From MedAcidi-G1 sp002294285 (GTDB lineage Bacteria; Actinomycetota; Acidimicrobiia; Acidimicrobiales; MedAcidi-G1), in NCBI GenBank assembly GCA_963999645.1, contig CAXEUY010000015.1, forward strand, positions 1 through 46,920: DNA of 46,920 bases, read 5' to 3'. This document shows, piece by piece, positions 24,918 through 34,758 of this stretch. The position numbers were made by a program, and so were the translations under genes. Position 1 is the stretch's first letter, and every line of letters begins with the position of its first letter. The notes under the pieces were generated by a model. It was not told the origin of the DNA. It worked only from the letters and a program-made list of their open reading frames with translations, and made no database searches.

Positions 24918-27338
24918 CTAAAATTCTTCTCCGTCTGAAGTGTCATACTCTTCTGCTGCAATAAGGACCTCGCGAGCTTTTGAACCTGAAGAGGGTCCCA
25001 CTACTCCTGATTCCTCAAGCAGGTCCATTAAACGGCCTGCTCTGGCAAACCCGACACGAAGCTTTCTCTGGAGCATTGAGGTTGAACCAAGTTGACTTGA
25101 AATAACAAGACTTCTGGCTTCTTCATACAGTTCGTCATCCTGCTCAGAAGAACTCGAAGCCGGTCTGGCAAAATCATCAGTTATATCAGCTACTGAATCA
25201 TTCTTCACGGATGAAACTTCTAGGTCGGGCAAATCTTGATCGACTTCCTCTTCTTTTTTGCTTTCAATCTGTGACTTCCATGCTGCAACTATTTCACGCA
25301 CTTCACTTTCTTCAACCCAAGCACCTTGAATACGTTGTGGCGTGCTTGAAGCCGGACCCAGAAGAAGCATGTCGCCTTTTCCTACAAGTCTTTCTGCTCC
25401 TTGTTGATCCAAAATTACCCTGCTATCGGCAAGACTGGAAACTGCAAAAGCTAGTCGAGCAGGAATATTTGCTTTAATTACACCCGTTATTACATTGACA
25501 GAAGGCCTCTGAGTAGCTACTACCAAATGGATGCCAACAGCCCTAGCCATTTGAGCCAGTCTGCAAATTGAATCTTCCACATCGCGAGCAGCAACCATCA
25601 TCAGATCGGACAACTCATCGACTACAACCATTATGAAAGGTAGCCTTTCATACTCAGTGGAGTCACCCTCACCAAAATTTGTATCAGGTAATTCATCTCG
25701 GTCATACGCAGCGTTGTAACCACCTATATCTCTAAAACCACAGTTCGATAGAATGTCGTAACGTCTCTCCATCTCCCTCACAGCCCAGTGCAACGCATTT
25801 GCAGCCTTCTTTGGATCCGTCACTGGAGCTGTCAAAAGGTGTGGGACTCCTTCGTACTGTCCCATTTCAACTCGTTTTGGGTCAATAAGTATTAGTCGAA
25901 CTTGGTCAGGTGTGGTTCTCATCAAAACAGAGGTGACCATCGCATTAATACAAGAGGACTTTCCAGCCCCTGTAGCACCAGCTATAAGAAGATGGGGAGT
26001 TGTAGCAAGATTGAGCATTAATGCTTGACCCTTGATGTCTCTTCCGACAGCCAATTCAAGAGGATGGGTGGCTTTTTTCGATTCCTTCGAATTTAAAATA
26101 TCACCCAAAGCCACTACTTCTCTATCTTCGTTTGGAACCTCGATCCCAATTGCTTGTTGACCAGGTATAGGCGCCAAGATGCGAACGTCAGCAGCAGCCA
26201 ATGCGTAAGCAATATCCTTATTTAAACTTGTTATACGTGAAACTTTGACACCTTCTCCCAGTTGCAAGGCGTACCTGGTGACCGTTGGACCTATTGTCAT
26301 GTCGACCAAACGAGTGTCAACACCATGTGCCTCTAGTGCTTCCTGAAGCCTCTTTCCGCGCTCCTCTGCAGCCTTCGCGTCTACATCATGGGTGTCACTT
26401 CTAGAAAGAATGTCCAAAGATGGCAATGACCAAGATGACCCTTCAACTGCTTTACCTAGTTGGATCGTCAACTGTTCACTGCCCTTAATTGTTGACTTTG
26501 GTTTTGCTTTTTTCTTTTTGGGCTTGGGTTCGTTTTGAGGTTTTTCAAGAGTTTCAACAACTGTTTTCTCAGGAGGGCTTTCTTGGGCAGTATCTTCCTC
26601 TTGGATTTCGTTCGACGCCTGTCTCTGATCTAGCGAGCCAGGCGGTGTCAGCAATCCTCTGATCCAGTTAGTGAGTGCTCGACCAAACGAAACTATAACC
26701 AGTGCTATTCCTTTCAAAAGTTGCTTGCTTGCTAGCAAGGTTCCTTTCCCAGTAATTCTTGCAACTTCACGTGCTGAAATTCTCGTAGCAACTACGACAG
26801 ATACCAATACGGATGCAACAAGCACCAAAACAGCCCCCCATGTTCCTATGGCTGCTTTTAGTCCTCCGCCCGCCGCAAGACCTAACACGCCTCCCGCAGC
26901 CCCTAGCTCATCGACTCCATCGCCAAAACCTGGACGACCTCGACCCAAATGCAGCAATCCAGAAATGCCTAACAGGCCAATAAACAGTCCAACGGGCAAA
27001 CGCTTAGTTATTTCTCCAAATTCTGACCGCTCTCTGAACATCGCCAAGCCTGTCACGACCATTAAAACGGGTAAAACAAGTTTTATTATTCCAATTGTCC
27101 AACCAGCCGCCCCATCTACTAAATCTCCAACCGGCCCAGCCTGCTCCAAGTAAATCGAAAGACCCGCCAAAAGGCCACCCAAGACAAGCCCTAGACCTAG
27201 CATCTCGTTTCCGCGGCCGGCAAAAGCGGTCTTAAAGAACCTTTTTACAGCACTCTCCTGATTAAAAGGCGCCTTGGCTGAAGATGCTGATTTGCTTTTC
27301 TTAACAGCATCGACGTTTTGAGATTTTTCTTCGCCCAT
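24918..27338 (-). CDS. ftsK: DNA translocase FtsK/SpoIIIE
   Basis: Septal DNA pump for chromosome dimer resolution and segregation. From the ATG at 27336-27338 (AAGGG site) the protein has 806 residues. Four or so membrane helices lie in about 45-230. An acidic and Lys/Pro-rich linker (about 235-290) follows. The motor domain has Walker A AGATGAGKSS near 454-462, VILIDPKRVE-like LILIDPKRVE and the Walker B region FIMVVVDELSDLMM. The C-terminal gamma winged helix (last 80 residues) ends in a short acidic tail and contains GSTSMLQRKLRVGFARAGRLMDLLEESGVVG, the KOPS-reading fold. Size is typical for Gram-positives. Confidence 0.95.
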   Translation of the reverse strand: MGEEKSQNVDAVKKSKSASSAKAPFNQESAVKRFFKTAFAGRGNEMLGLGLVLGGLLAGLSIYLEQAGPVGDLVDGAAGWTIGIIKLVLPVLMVVTGLAMFRERSEFGEITKRLPVGLFIGLLGISGLLHLGRGRPGFGDGVDELGAAGGVLGLAAGGGLKAAIGTWGAVLVLVASVLVSVVVATRISAREVARITGKGTLLASKQLLKGIALVIVSFGRALTNWIRGLLTPPGSLDQRQASNEIQEEDTAQESPPEKTVVETLEKPQNEPKPKKKKAKPKSTIKGSEQLTIQLGKAVEGSSWSLPSLDILSRSDTHDVDAKAAEERGKRLQEALEAHGVDTRLVDMTIGPTVTRYALQLGEGVKVSRITSLNKDIAYALAAADVRILAPIPGQQAIGIEVPNEDREVVALGDILNSKESKKATHPLELAVGRDIKGQALMLNLATTPHLLIAGATGAGKSSCINAMVTSVLMRTTPDQVRLILIDPKRVEMGQYEGVPHLLTAPVTDPKKAANALHWAVREMERRYDILSNCGFRDIGGYNAAYDRDELPDTNFGEGDSTEYERLPFIMVVVDELSDLMMVAARDVEDSICRLAQMARAVGIHLVVATQRPSVNVITGVIKANIPARLAFAVSSLADSRVILDQQGAERLVGKGDMLLLGPASSTPQRIQGAWVEESEVREIVAAWKSQIESKKEEEVDQDLPDLEVSSVKNDSVADITDDFARPASSSSEQDDELYEEARSLVISSQLGSTSMLQRKLRVGFARAGRLMDLLEESGVVGPSSGSKAREVLIAAEEYDTSDGEEF

Positions 27339-27404
27339 AGAAACCCTTACCACAACAGTTTTACGGTAGCACTAGGGCGTGACGGAGGGTATACATTCCT
27401 ATTT

Positions 27405-29060
27405 TTAGTTGATTTCCACCAATGGAATAAGCACAGGGCGACGTCCTGTTTTTAAGTCCACTAATTTTCCCACTGCCCTTCTGACAAGTCTTATCAGTTC
27501 ATTTTGGTCGAACACTCCGTCTTTGAGCGCAACATCCAAGACATTTCCTACTTCATCAATTATTTCATCTACTGTTTCGGCTTTATCTTCTAACTCAATC
27601 CAACCGAGAGTCTCTACAAAAGGAAGTTCTAAAAGCCTTTTCGCTTTTTTATCTACACGCGCGCGAATCAGGACGAAACCCTCACCACCTAAAGAAATCC
27701 TTTGTTTAACTAGTTCACTGCTAACTTCAACACCTCTGGCATCTACCATCAGGTACGAATCACTTACTCGGTCTTCGATTTGAATTCCGTTTTCATCCAA
27801 ACGCACTCTGTCCCCATCAACACAACTAAGAACCTTGGAGGTATCCATACCTCTATTCAATGAAATTTTCTCATGTGCCAATAAGTGCGTATATTCGCCG
27901 TGAACTGGGACAAAAAACTCGGGATCGCTTGCTTCATGCAATGCCAGCAACTCTCCTGCTTTCCCGTGGCCAGTTGTATGAACTTTCAACTTTCCACTAT
28001 GAACAACTTGCGCCCCTAGACGCGCTAAAGAATTATGAATTTTAAAAATGGATGCTTCATTTCCAGGTATAGGAGAAGAAGAGAAAATTACCGTATCATT
28101 TTTATCTATTTCTATCAGGGGGTGTCTGCCTTCAGACATCATAGAAATCGCAGCTCTTGGCTCACCTTGTGAGCCTGTACAGATGATACAAACCTTTGTT
28201 GATTTAGTTTTTTTCAGGTCTTTTTCATTCAAAATAATTTGATCAGATATTTTCAGTAAACCCAATTCGCGTGCCAGAGAGACATTCCTCACCATCGAGG
28301 GACCTAACACTGCTAATTTACGGCCAGTCTTTACTGCAGCATCAGCTACTTGTTGGATCCTATGGATGTGACTTGAGAACGTACCAACAATTATTCGACG
28401 CCCTTCATTTTCAATAAAAAGTTCCTCAATGATGGGGCCTATTTCAGATTCAGAACTGGACACACCATCATTTTCAGTATTCGTTGAATCTGCCAGCAGT
28501 AAACGAATTCCTTCTTCTTTGGAAACCTCTGAAACCCTCTTCAGGTCAGTGATCCGGCCATCTACAGGATTTGGATCAAGTTTAAAATCGCTTGAATGCA
28601 AAACCACCCCTTGAGGGGTTCTGAACAAAGTCATGAGGCCGCCAGGAGTTGAATGAGTTACAGGTAGAAATTCGCATTTAAATGGACCTATTGAATGAGT
28701 TTCATTGTCTCCAACCTCTACAAGCGGGGGAAATTTAACGTCATGACTTTCTAATTTCGATTTAACCATCCCGATAGTGAAAGGGGATCCATATATCGGC
28801 ACTGAAATTTGACGAAATAAATATGGAATTGCTCCAACATGGTCCTCATGCGAGTGGCTCAATATGCACCCTTCTATGTCGTCTGTCCTTTCAAGGAGCC
28901 AACCGAAATCTGGGAGAATTGAGTCAACACCAGGGTGCCTGTAGGGAAATAATTGTCCACAATCAAGAAGCACAATGCGTTTGTCCAGCTCTATTGCTGC
29001 GCAATTCCTTCCTATTTCACCCAATCCACCCAAGAAGGTTATATGTACTGGACTTTGCAA
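27405..29060 (-). CDS. rnj: Ribonuclease J
   Basis: Metallo-beta-lactamase/beta-CASP ribonuclease with 5'-3' exo- and endonuclease activity in mRNA decay and rRNA maturation. FLGGLGEIGRNC starts the protein. The metal motif is HSHEDH (His69, His71, Asp73, His74). ADSTNTENDG, the CTGSQGEPRAAI stretch and HVSGH-like HTTGHGKAGE complete the family motifs. Length 551 is standard. The TTG start has AAGG just upstream. It lies 18 nt after dapA; the dapA-rnj-ftsK order is common in actinobacteria, which supports co-transcription. Confidence 0.95.
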   Translation of the reverse strand: MQSPVHITFLGGLGEIGRNCAAIELDKRIVLLDCGQLFPYRHPGVDSILPDFGWLLERTDDIEGCILSHSHEDHVGAIPYLFRQISVPIYGSPFTIGMVKSKLESHDVKFPPLVEVGDNETHSIGPFKCEFLPVTHSTPGGLMTLFRTPQGVVLHSSDFKLDPNPVDGRITDLKRVSEVSKEEGIRLLLADSTNTENDGVSSSESEIGPIIEELFIENEGRRIIVGTFSSHIHRIQQVADAAVKTGRKLAVLGPSMVRNVSLARELGLLKISDQIILNEKDLKKTKSTKVCIICTGSQGEPRAAISMMSEGRHPLIEIDKNDTVIFSSSPIPGNEASIFKIHNSLARLGAQVVHSGKLKVHTTGHGKAGELLALHEASDPEFFVPVHGEYTHLLAHEKISLNRGMDTSKVLSCVDGDRVRLDENGIQIEDRVSDSYLMVDARGVEVSSELVKQRISLGGEGFVLIRARVDKKAKRLLELPFVETLGWIELEDKAETVDEIIDEVGNVLDVALKDGVFDQNELIRLVRRAVGKLVDLKTGRRPVLIPLVEIN

Positions 29061-29078
29061 AACCTTACTTCTCGTTTA

Positions 29079-29966
29079 TTAACCGCGTCCTAAGCCACTT
29101 AAAATTCCACGTGCCTTATCAGCTAACCACTCTGGCTCAGGGCCCATCGGCAACCGGCAGTCCCCTCCAGGTAAATCAAGTATCTTCATCATCGCTTTTG
29201 TAGGTATTGGGTTTGGTGTGAGATCACCCGATTCAAATTCATATGAAGGTAGAAGCCTTTGATTGATCTCAGATGCACGAAGAAAATCGCCTTCAAAATA
29301 AGCTTTCATTAATTCTGCAGTTTCTGGTGTGGACCAGTGAGAAGCAACGCTTACCGTGCCGACGGCACCAACAGAGAGAAGTGGTAAAGTCAGCGAATCC
29401 TCACCGCTGTAAACCTCGAAACCCTCTGGGGCGGCAGTTATCAATCTTGCAGTCTCAGCAACATCCCCTGCTGCATCTTTCAACGCAACAATATTGTCTA
29501 CTTCATCTGCTAATTGCAAGATTGTAGAAGTATCAATTTTTCTTCCTGATCGAATTGGTATGTCATAAAGCATCACAGGTAAATCAGTCGATTTTGCTAT
29601 TGCCGAAAAATGAGACAACAAACCTAACTGTGAAGGCCTGTTGTAATAGGGGGTAACTGTAAGAATCCCCGAAGCTCCTACCTCAGTACAACGCTCCGTC
29701 AATTCAATAGCTGCCCTTGTATCGTTACTGCCTGCTCCAGCTATTACAGGCACATCAACTGCCTCAACTACAGAAGCAATCAAGCCTATTTGCTCTTCGT
29801 GTGTCAGAGTTGGAGACTCTCCAGTTGTACCAGCAATAACCAAACCTTCATTTCCTTGCTCCACAAGCCATTTTGCGAGTTTTTGCGCTCCTTCGATATC
29901 AAGCGAACCATCTTCGTCAAAAGGTGAGATCATTGCTGTGAGAACTCTGCCAAAACGTGGTGTCAT
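29079..29966 (-). CDS. dapA: 4-hydroxy-tetrahydrodipicolinate synthase
   Basis: Condenses pyruvate with aspartate semialdehyde, the first step specific to lysine/diaminopimelate. TIM-barrel features are GTTGES (46-51), TPYYNRPSQ (105-113), LYDIPIRSG with catalytic Tyr134, and the Schiff-base Lys163 in ALKDAAGD. Length 295 is normal. It is downstream of dapB, surf1 and the unknown 215-residue gene on the same strand, and upstream of rnj. Confidence 0.96.
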   Translation of the reverse strand: MTPRFGRVLTAMISPFDEDGSLDIEGAQKLAKWLVEQGNEGLVIAGTTGESPTLTHEEQIGLIASVVEAVDVPVIAGAGSNDTRAAIELTERCTEVGASGILTVTPYYNRPSQLGLLSHFSAIAKSTDLPVMLYDIPIRSGRKIDTSTILQLADEVDNIVALKDAAGDVAETARLITAAPEGFEVYSGEDSLTLPLLSVGAVGTVSVASHWSTPETAELMKAYFEGDFLRASEINQRLLPSYEFESGDLTPNPIPTKAMMKILDLPGGDCRLPMGPEPEWLADKARGILSGLGRG

Positions 29967-29986
29967 TTTGCTTAACCTTCTCTTCC

Positions 29987-30634
29987 CTATTCAGCCGAGC
30001 TTTCAGATGCTCTATCTATACCGAGAGTTGACAAAAGATTTTCATGCAACTCAAACCAGACAGTGTGATAAGACTCGATCATGGGCTTGGTAAACCAATC
30101 AACTTCGCCTTCCAGAACGAGATTTAAAGCATAAGTAAATCGGTCACCGTAGCTTGCAAAACGCTCCAAACACTCTTTGAGATCGGAACAAATTGGCTGT
30201 ACATGGTTATCCAACTCAACTAAACGGTTTATAACCCCACTGTCATATTCAGAATCAGAATGATCATTTATCACCTGCTCTTCTTCACTACCCTCTGGTG
30301 AGGGTCTCAGTTGCCAATCCGTACAAAGACTCAAAAAACCTGCATTGACTTGAAGAAACTCTTTATAGGCATTTTCGATTTCTGAACGAATTCCCAAGCC
30401 ATCAATCTCTGAGGCCAAAAGTTCCTCTCCGTAAGATCTCCCGTCCGGTGTAAGCATCCACATAGCTTGATTTTCTCTGTAAATAACTTTGCCCTCTTCT
30501 GCAAATCCATTGAGCAACTGAAGAACGTCTTCTTCAACTAATGAAACACTCTCGGACACGGTTTCAGTAGTGGCGAACCCTTTAACCCTGATTGCTTGTA
30601 GCGCAAGGAGAGCATTTTCACTTATATTCGACAT
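29987..30634 (-). CDS. Unknown protein with winged-helix-like N-terminus in the dapB-dapA interval
   Basis: I do not recognise a family. In 215 residues, the first 75 look like a small winged helix: helices around ALLALQAIRVKGFAT and EEDVLQLLNGFAEEGKVI, then a wing with QAMWMLTPDGRSYGEELL. The rest is mainly helical, acidic and Trp-containing, with no membrane segment. The N-terminal pattern resembles domains that sense or recruit partners rather than classical repressors. It sits 20 nt upstream of dapA and 4 nt downstream of surf1 on the same strand, with no gap suggesting its own promoter. A regulatory or scaffolding role is possible but not shown. Confidence 0.6.
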   Translation of the reverse strand: MSNISENALLALQAIRVKGFATTETVSESVSLVEEDVLQLLNGFAEEGKVIYRENQAMWMLTPDGRSYGEELLASEIDGLGIRSEIENAYKEFLQVNAGFLSLCTDWQLRPSPEGSEEEQVINDHSDSEYDSGVINRLVELDNHVQPICSDLKECLERFASYGDRFTYALNLVLEGEVDWFTKPMIESYHTVWFELHENLLSTLGIDRASESSAE

Positions 30635-30638
30635 GTAA

Positions 30639-31367
30639 TCACGCTACCAGTCGATCATCAGCTACGACGCGTCTGAGGACTAAAGGGTAGCCAATTAAAC
30701 CTATTACTGAAAAAATAAACCATTGAACCGCGTAAGCGAGATGTGGACCTTCTGTTAATTCAGGCGGATCTAGTCCAAGCGGCCACTGGTCATCGGATTT
30801 TTGCGTTTCTTGAAGATATACGGGTAACAGTGACACATCCCATTCGTCACTCAACAAGTCGATATCGATTCTATTTATCTCATTGCCATTAAGTTTTCCG
30901 TCAGAAAAAGGGAGCATGACGAATCCATTTATTTGGACCTCCCGTGAAGCAGGTTTCCATGTTTCTGATTGGTCGTTATTGAATATTTTACTAGGCAAGT
31001 AACCCCTATTTACTGCAACGTAAGAAACCGGTTCAGTAGTTAGCTTAAATAGAGTTATAACCTCTACCCCTGGGGCGCCATCGCGGGATCTGTTTATCAA
31101 ATAAAATTGATGGTTTTCATCAAAAGTCCCTTTGGCTGTAACGGGCAAAAAATTTTGGGCAGTACCGATTCCACCTGAAACTACAGTATCTATTTTGATT
31201 GGGTCACTATTGATGACTTCCGATATCTGAGAATTGTTAGACTTACGTTCTTCCAGTCTTCTAAGTTGCCAGAAGCCGAGATTTATTGTTGAGACAATCA
31301 AAGCCAAAACAAAAATATGTGAAATTATCCAACTGGGTTTCAATAAACGGCGGGAACCAAAAATCAT
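30639..31367 (-). CDS. SURF1 family cytochrome c oxidase assembly protein
   Basis: Membrane protein implicated in haem insertion into cytochrome c oxidase. Two membrane helices frame a large outer domain: one near residues 14-33 and one at about 215-233. The SURF1 hallmark GFWQLRRLEER lies right after the first helix. FYLINRSRDGAPGVEVITLFK with VAVNRGYLPS is the conserved central part, and YAVQWFIFSVIGLIGYP is the typical C-terminal helix. Length 242 is typical. Its ATG overlaps the dapB stop by 4 nt (ATGA). No oxidase subunit genes are nearby, so its partner oxidase lies elsewhere. Confidence 0.88.
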   Translation of the reverse strand: MIFGSRRLLKPSWIISHIFVLALIVSTINLGFWQLRRLEERKSNNSQISEVINSDPIKIDTVVSGGIGTAQNFLPVTAKGTFDENHQFYLINRSRDGAPGVEVITLFKLTTEPVSYVAVNRGYLPSKIFNNDQSETWKPASREVQINGFVMLPFSDGKLNGNEINRIDIDLLSDEWDVSLLPVYLQETQKSDDQWPLGLDPPELTEGPHLAYAVQWFIFSVIGLIGYPLVLRRVVADDRLVA

Positions 31368-32149
31368 TCAATTCCAAGCAATTTCTCTAATCCAACAGTT
31401 AAGCCATTAGAGAGACCACCTACTCCTTTGACTGCCATTAGAACCCCCGGCATAAACGATTCCCGATCAGTTGAGTCATGACGTATAGTCAACGTTTGTC
31501 CAGTTGAACCAAGTATTACCTCTTGATGGGCAACCATTCCCTGCATTCGAACTGAATGAATAGGTATTCCTTCTAGCTTTGCTCCTCTGGCTCCCAAAAT
31601 ATTTTCCTTAGTTGTCGGGTCGTTTTCCCATTCATCAGAAGCTGCATGCATCATTTCTGCTGTTGCTAATGCCGTGCCGGAAGGAGAATCTATTTTCTGA
31701 TTGTGGTGGTACTCAATAATCTCCGCAGTCTTGAACCATGGAGAAGCGGTGGCTGCAAAGTGCATCATCAAAACTGCTCCTATTGCAAAGTTTGGAACGA
31801 CTAAACAACTGCTTTTATCGAACTTTTGGTCAATCCATTCGAAATCTTGCTCAGAGAGGCCGCTTGTTCCTACTACCGCATCAATTCCCTCTTCTGCTAG
31901 TAGTGGCAAATTTGTTCTCGAGGCTTCAGCCACGGTGAAGTCAACTACTACGTCAACTTTTGCTTTGAAAAAGTCGCCCAATTCACCGCTTAAAGTCACT
32001 CCATCGAAGCTAACTTCTGCACTATCAGCATTTAGATCCACAGCAGCCGAAAGCTCCACAGATTCATCACTCATCACAGCAGAACACGCTGTTTGTCCCA
32101 TACGGCCTGCTGCACCTAAAACTCCTACTTTTAAAGATGTTTTTCCCAT
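31364..32149 (-). CDS. dapB: 4-hydroxy-tetrahydrodipicolinate reductase
   Basis: Second lysine-specific enzyme, reducing hydroxy-tetrahydrodipicolinate with NAD(P)H. Features are the N-terminal Rossmann motif GAAGRMGQ, VVDFTVAEAS, GTSGLS, the catalytic EYHHNQKIDSPSGTA block with the His pair and Lys, and the C-terminal GLSNGLTVGLEKLLG. Length 261 is normal. surf1 overlaps its end by 4 nt. pnp lies 70 nt upstream, in the same direction. Confidence 0.95.
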   Translation of the reverse strand: MGKTSLKVGVLGAAGRMGQTACSAVMSDESVELSAAVDLNADSAEVSFDGVTLSGELGDFFKAKVDVVVDFTVAEASRTNLPLLAEEGIDAVVGTSGLSEQDFEWIDQKFDKSSCLVVPNFAIGAVLMMHFAATASPWFKTAEIIEYHHNQKIDSPSGTALATAEMMHAASDEWENDPTTKENILGARGAKLEGIPIHSVRMQGMVAHQEVILGSTGQTLTIRHDSTDRESFMPGVLMAVKGVGGLSNGLTVGLEKLLGIE

Positions 32150-32219
32150 AGGTTCGAGGTTAGTACTTCGGACAGGTTTGTTGGAATTGTTTAAATCAAA
32201 TTAAACAGGAATAAGTCTG

Positions 32220-34643
32220 CTATCTTCTTTTGCGGTTACCGCTTCTCCTAGACGAACTTTTACCCAAGTCACCGTGAACAGCCTCTAGTTCAGCTTGAAA
32301 AGCGTCTTCAAAAGAGGCTGATGCCTTGACTTTGCTTTCTGTCTCGTTAGACCCAGAGTCAGTTTCCTTTTGGTTGTAGTCTTCTTCGTCAAAGGATTCA
32401 TCATCATTCATATCGATATTTTCTTCCTCTTCAGAAGTATCTGATGAAGTTTCCTCGTGGTTGCTACTCTCTTCACCGTCCAAAATAGGACGTAAAGAAA
32501 TTTTCCCATTCGGGTCTATATCTTCAACCTCAACTTCAATGGCGTCGCCAAGTTCAAGAACGTCTTCAACTTTGTCGATGCGTTTTCCTCCACCCAGTTT
32601 AGAAATGTGGACCAATCCATCCCGTCCAGGGAGTATGTTCACAAAGGCTCCGAACTTAGTTATGTTTACTACTCTTCCCTCGTAAATTTCTCCAACATTT
32701 GCTGAAGGAGGGTCGACAATTAACATTATTTGTCTCTCTGCTTCAGTGACTTTCTCTCTATCAGGTGATGCTATAGACACGATTCCAGACATGCCGTCAT
32801 CATCAACAGCAATCTCAGCTCCGGTTTCAGCCTGAATGGTGTTGATCATCTTTCCTTTTGGTCCAATTACTTCACCAATTTTTTCTACAGGTATTTCAAA
32901 ACTGAGAATTTTTGGAGCGTTTTCACCTACATCTTCACGTGGCTCGGGTATGGCTGAAGTCATAACTTCTAATATCTTCAATCGAGCCTCTTTAGCTTGG
33001 TTCAATGCGTCAGCGAGGACATCTGCGGGAATACCATCGATTTTGGTATCTAGTTGCAGAGCTGTAACAAACTCAGAAGTGCCAGCAACTTTGAAATCCA
33101 TGTCACCAAAAGCGTCTTCGGCCCCCAAAATGTCTGTAAGTGTTACATATTTGCCGTCCTTATAAATCAATCCCATAGCTATACCGGCTACTGGAGCCTT
33201 GATAGGAACACCGGCGTCCATCATTGACAAACTGGATGAACAAACAGAGCCCATTGAGGTTGACCCATTTGAAGAAAGAACTTCGGAGACCAAGCGAAGT
33301 GTGTAAGGGAACTCTTCGAAACTCGGTACTACAGGGAAGAGGGCCCTCTCAGCGAGAGCGCCATGCCCTATTTCTCTCCGCTTCGGTCCTCTCATGAAAC
33401 CAGTTTCTCCGGTTGAAAAAGGCGGAAAATTGTAATGATGCATGTACCTTTTTCTTTCAATCGGATCAATTCCATCAATCATCTGATCCATCCGACCAGT
33501 TCCCAAGGTTGTTATGTTCAGAACTTGAGTTTCACCTCTCTGGAAGAGACCTGAACCATGAGCCGTGGGAATAACTCCTACATCTGATGTAAGCGCTCTG
33601 ATGTCGGATACTCCACGTCCGTCGATTCGGACACCTTCATTAACTATCCGATCTCTGACAGTTTCCTTAGTTACTGATCTGATTGCTGCGGAAATCTGTT
33701 CTTCAGCGCCTTCCACTTCTTCGAAATCAGTGATTATTTCGCTCTTGATTGCCTCTTTAAGTTCCGCTTCAGCATTTTGTCTTTCTGATTTGTCAACGAT
33801 AGTTTGAGTGGCTGCAATTCTCTCCGACCCTGCAGTTTCGACAGCATTGAAAATTTCTTTGGTGTAATCGGAAAAAGCTTCGTATTCCATTACTTCAGAA
33901 TTACCTACTGCTTCAACCAGTTTTTGTTGCAGTTCAATTACTTCCTTTATGAATTGCTTGGAAAATTCAAGACCGTCGGCAAGTACAGATTCATCTACAA
34001 AAGGTGCACCTGCGTCATAAACATCACAAGTTGCCTCTGTCCCTCCGGCTTCTACCATCATGATTGCAACATCTCCATCTTCCAGCAGACGTCCAGCCAC
34101 AACCATTTCAAATGCTGAATCGGCAGCCTCTTCATAAGTTGGATGCGGAATCCATTCCCCTGAAGACGCCCAAGCAATTCGAACTGCCCCCACAGGACCA
34201 TCAAAAGGAATTTCAGAAATCATAAGAGCTGCTGATGCGCCATTCAAGGCCAATACATCATGAGGGTTCTCCATATCAGCTCCCATTACGGTACCGACAA
34301 TGTGTACCTCATTGCGGAAACCTTCTGGAAACATAGGTCTTAAAGGTCTGTCAATCAGTCGACAAGTTAAAATTGCCGATTCTGACGCTCGACCCTCACG
34401 CCTGAAAAAAGATCCTGGTATCTTCCCAGCGGCATACATTCTTTCTTCAATATCAACTGTCAAGGGGAAAAAGTCAGCACCTGCTCGAGCTGATTTTGCA
34501 CCGGTTGCGGTCACCAGAACGGTTGAATTGCCTAGTTGAGACAAAACCGCTCCTCCTGCTAATCCGGCCAGACGTCCTGTACCGAAAGTAATTGTCTTTT
34601 CTGTCCCTGAAAATGTATGGGATACGGAAATTGGTTCATTCAT
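32220..34643 (-). CDS. pnp: Polyribonucleotide nucleotidyltransferase (PNPase)
   Basis: Phosphorolytic 3'-5' exoribonuclease. Two RNase PH domains flank a helical domain; the first holds FFRREGRASESAILTCRLIDRPLRPMFPEGF and the second VRIDGRGVSDIRAL with GSGLFQRGETQVL and SNGSTSMGSVCSSSLSMMDAGVP. Then follow a KH domain (VIGPKGKMINTIQAETGAEI) and an S1 domain (GRVVNITKFGAFVNILPGRDGLVHISKL). After S1 comes a tail of about 90 residues that is very acidic (Ser, Glu, Asp and Asn rich) and ends in a basic SSRRSGNRKRR. This tail is longer than in many PNPases. It lies downstream of rpsO, the classical arrangement. Confidence 0.96.
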   Translation of the reverse strand: MNEPISVSHTFSGTEKTITFGTGRLAGLAGGAVLSQLGNSTVLVTATGAKSARAGADFFPLTVDIEERMYAAGKIPGSFFRREGRASESAILTCRLIDRPLRPMFPEGFRNEVHIVGTVMGADMENPHDVLALNGASAALMISEIPFDGPVGAVRIAWASSGEWIPHPTYEEAADSAFEMVVAGRLLEDGDVAIMMVEAGGTEATCDVYDAGAPFVDESVLADGLEFSKQFIKEVIELQQKLVEAVGNSEVMEYEAFSDYTKEIFNAVETAGSERIAATQTIVDKSERQNAEAELKEAIKSEIITDFEEVEGAEEQISAAIRSVTKETVRDRIVNEGVRIDGRGVSDIRALTSDVGVIPTAHGSGLFQRGETQVLNITTLGTGRMDQMIDGIDPIERKRYMHHYNFPPFSTGETGFMRGPKRREIGHGALAERALFPVVPSFEEFPYTLRLVSEVLSSNGSTSMGSVCSSSLSMMDAGVPIKAPVAGIAMGLIYKDGKYVTLTDILGAEDAFGDMDFKVAGTSEFVTALQLDTKIDGIPADVLADALNQAKEARLKILEVMTSAIPEPREDVGENAPKILSFEIPVEKIGEVIGPKGKMINTIQAETGAEIAVDDDGMSGIVSIASPDREKVTEAERQIMLIVDPPSANVGEIYEGRVVNITKFGAFVNILPGRDGLVHISKLGGGKRIDKVEDVLELGDAIEVEVEDIDPNGKISLRPILDGEESSNHEETSSDTSEEEENIDMNDDESFDEEDYNQKETDSGSNETESKVKASASFEDAFQAELEAVHGDLGKSSSRRSGNRKRR

Positions 34644-34758
34644 TATTATTCTCTTCTTTTCTCTTCTTCACCTGTTCGAAACATTTCCGATCAGGGCGAC
34701 ACCAGTCGATGAAAACTAATTTCTAAAAGCTGCTCATCGCTAGAGTCTTTTTTTACTT

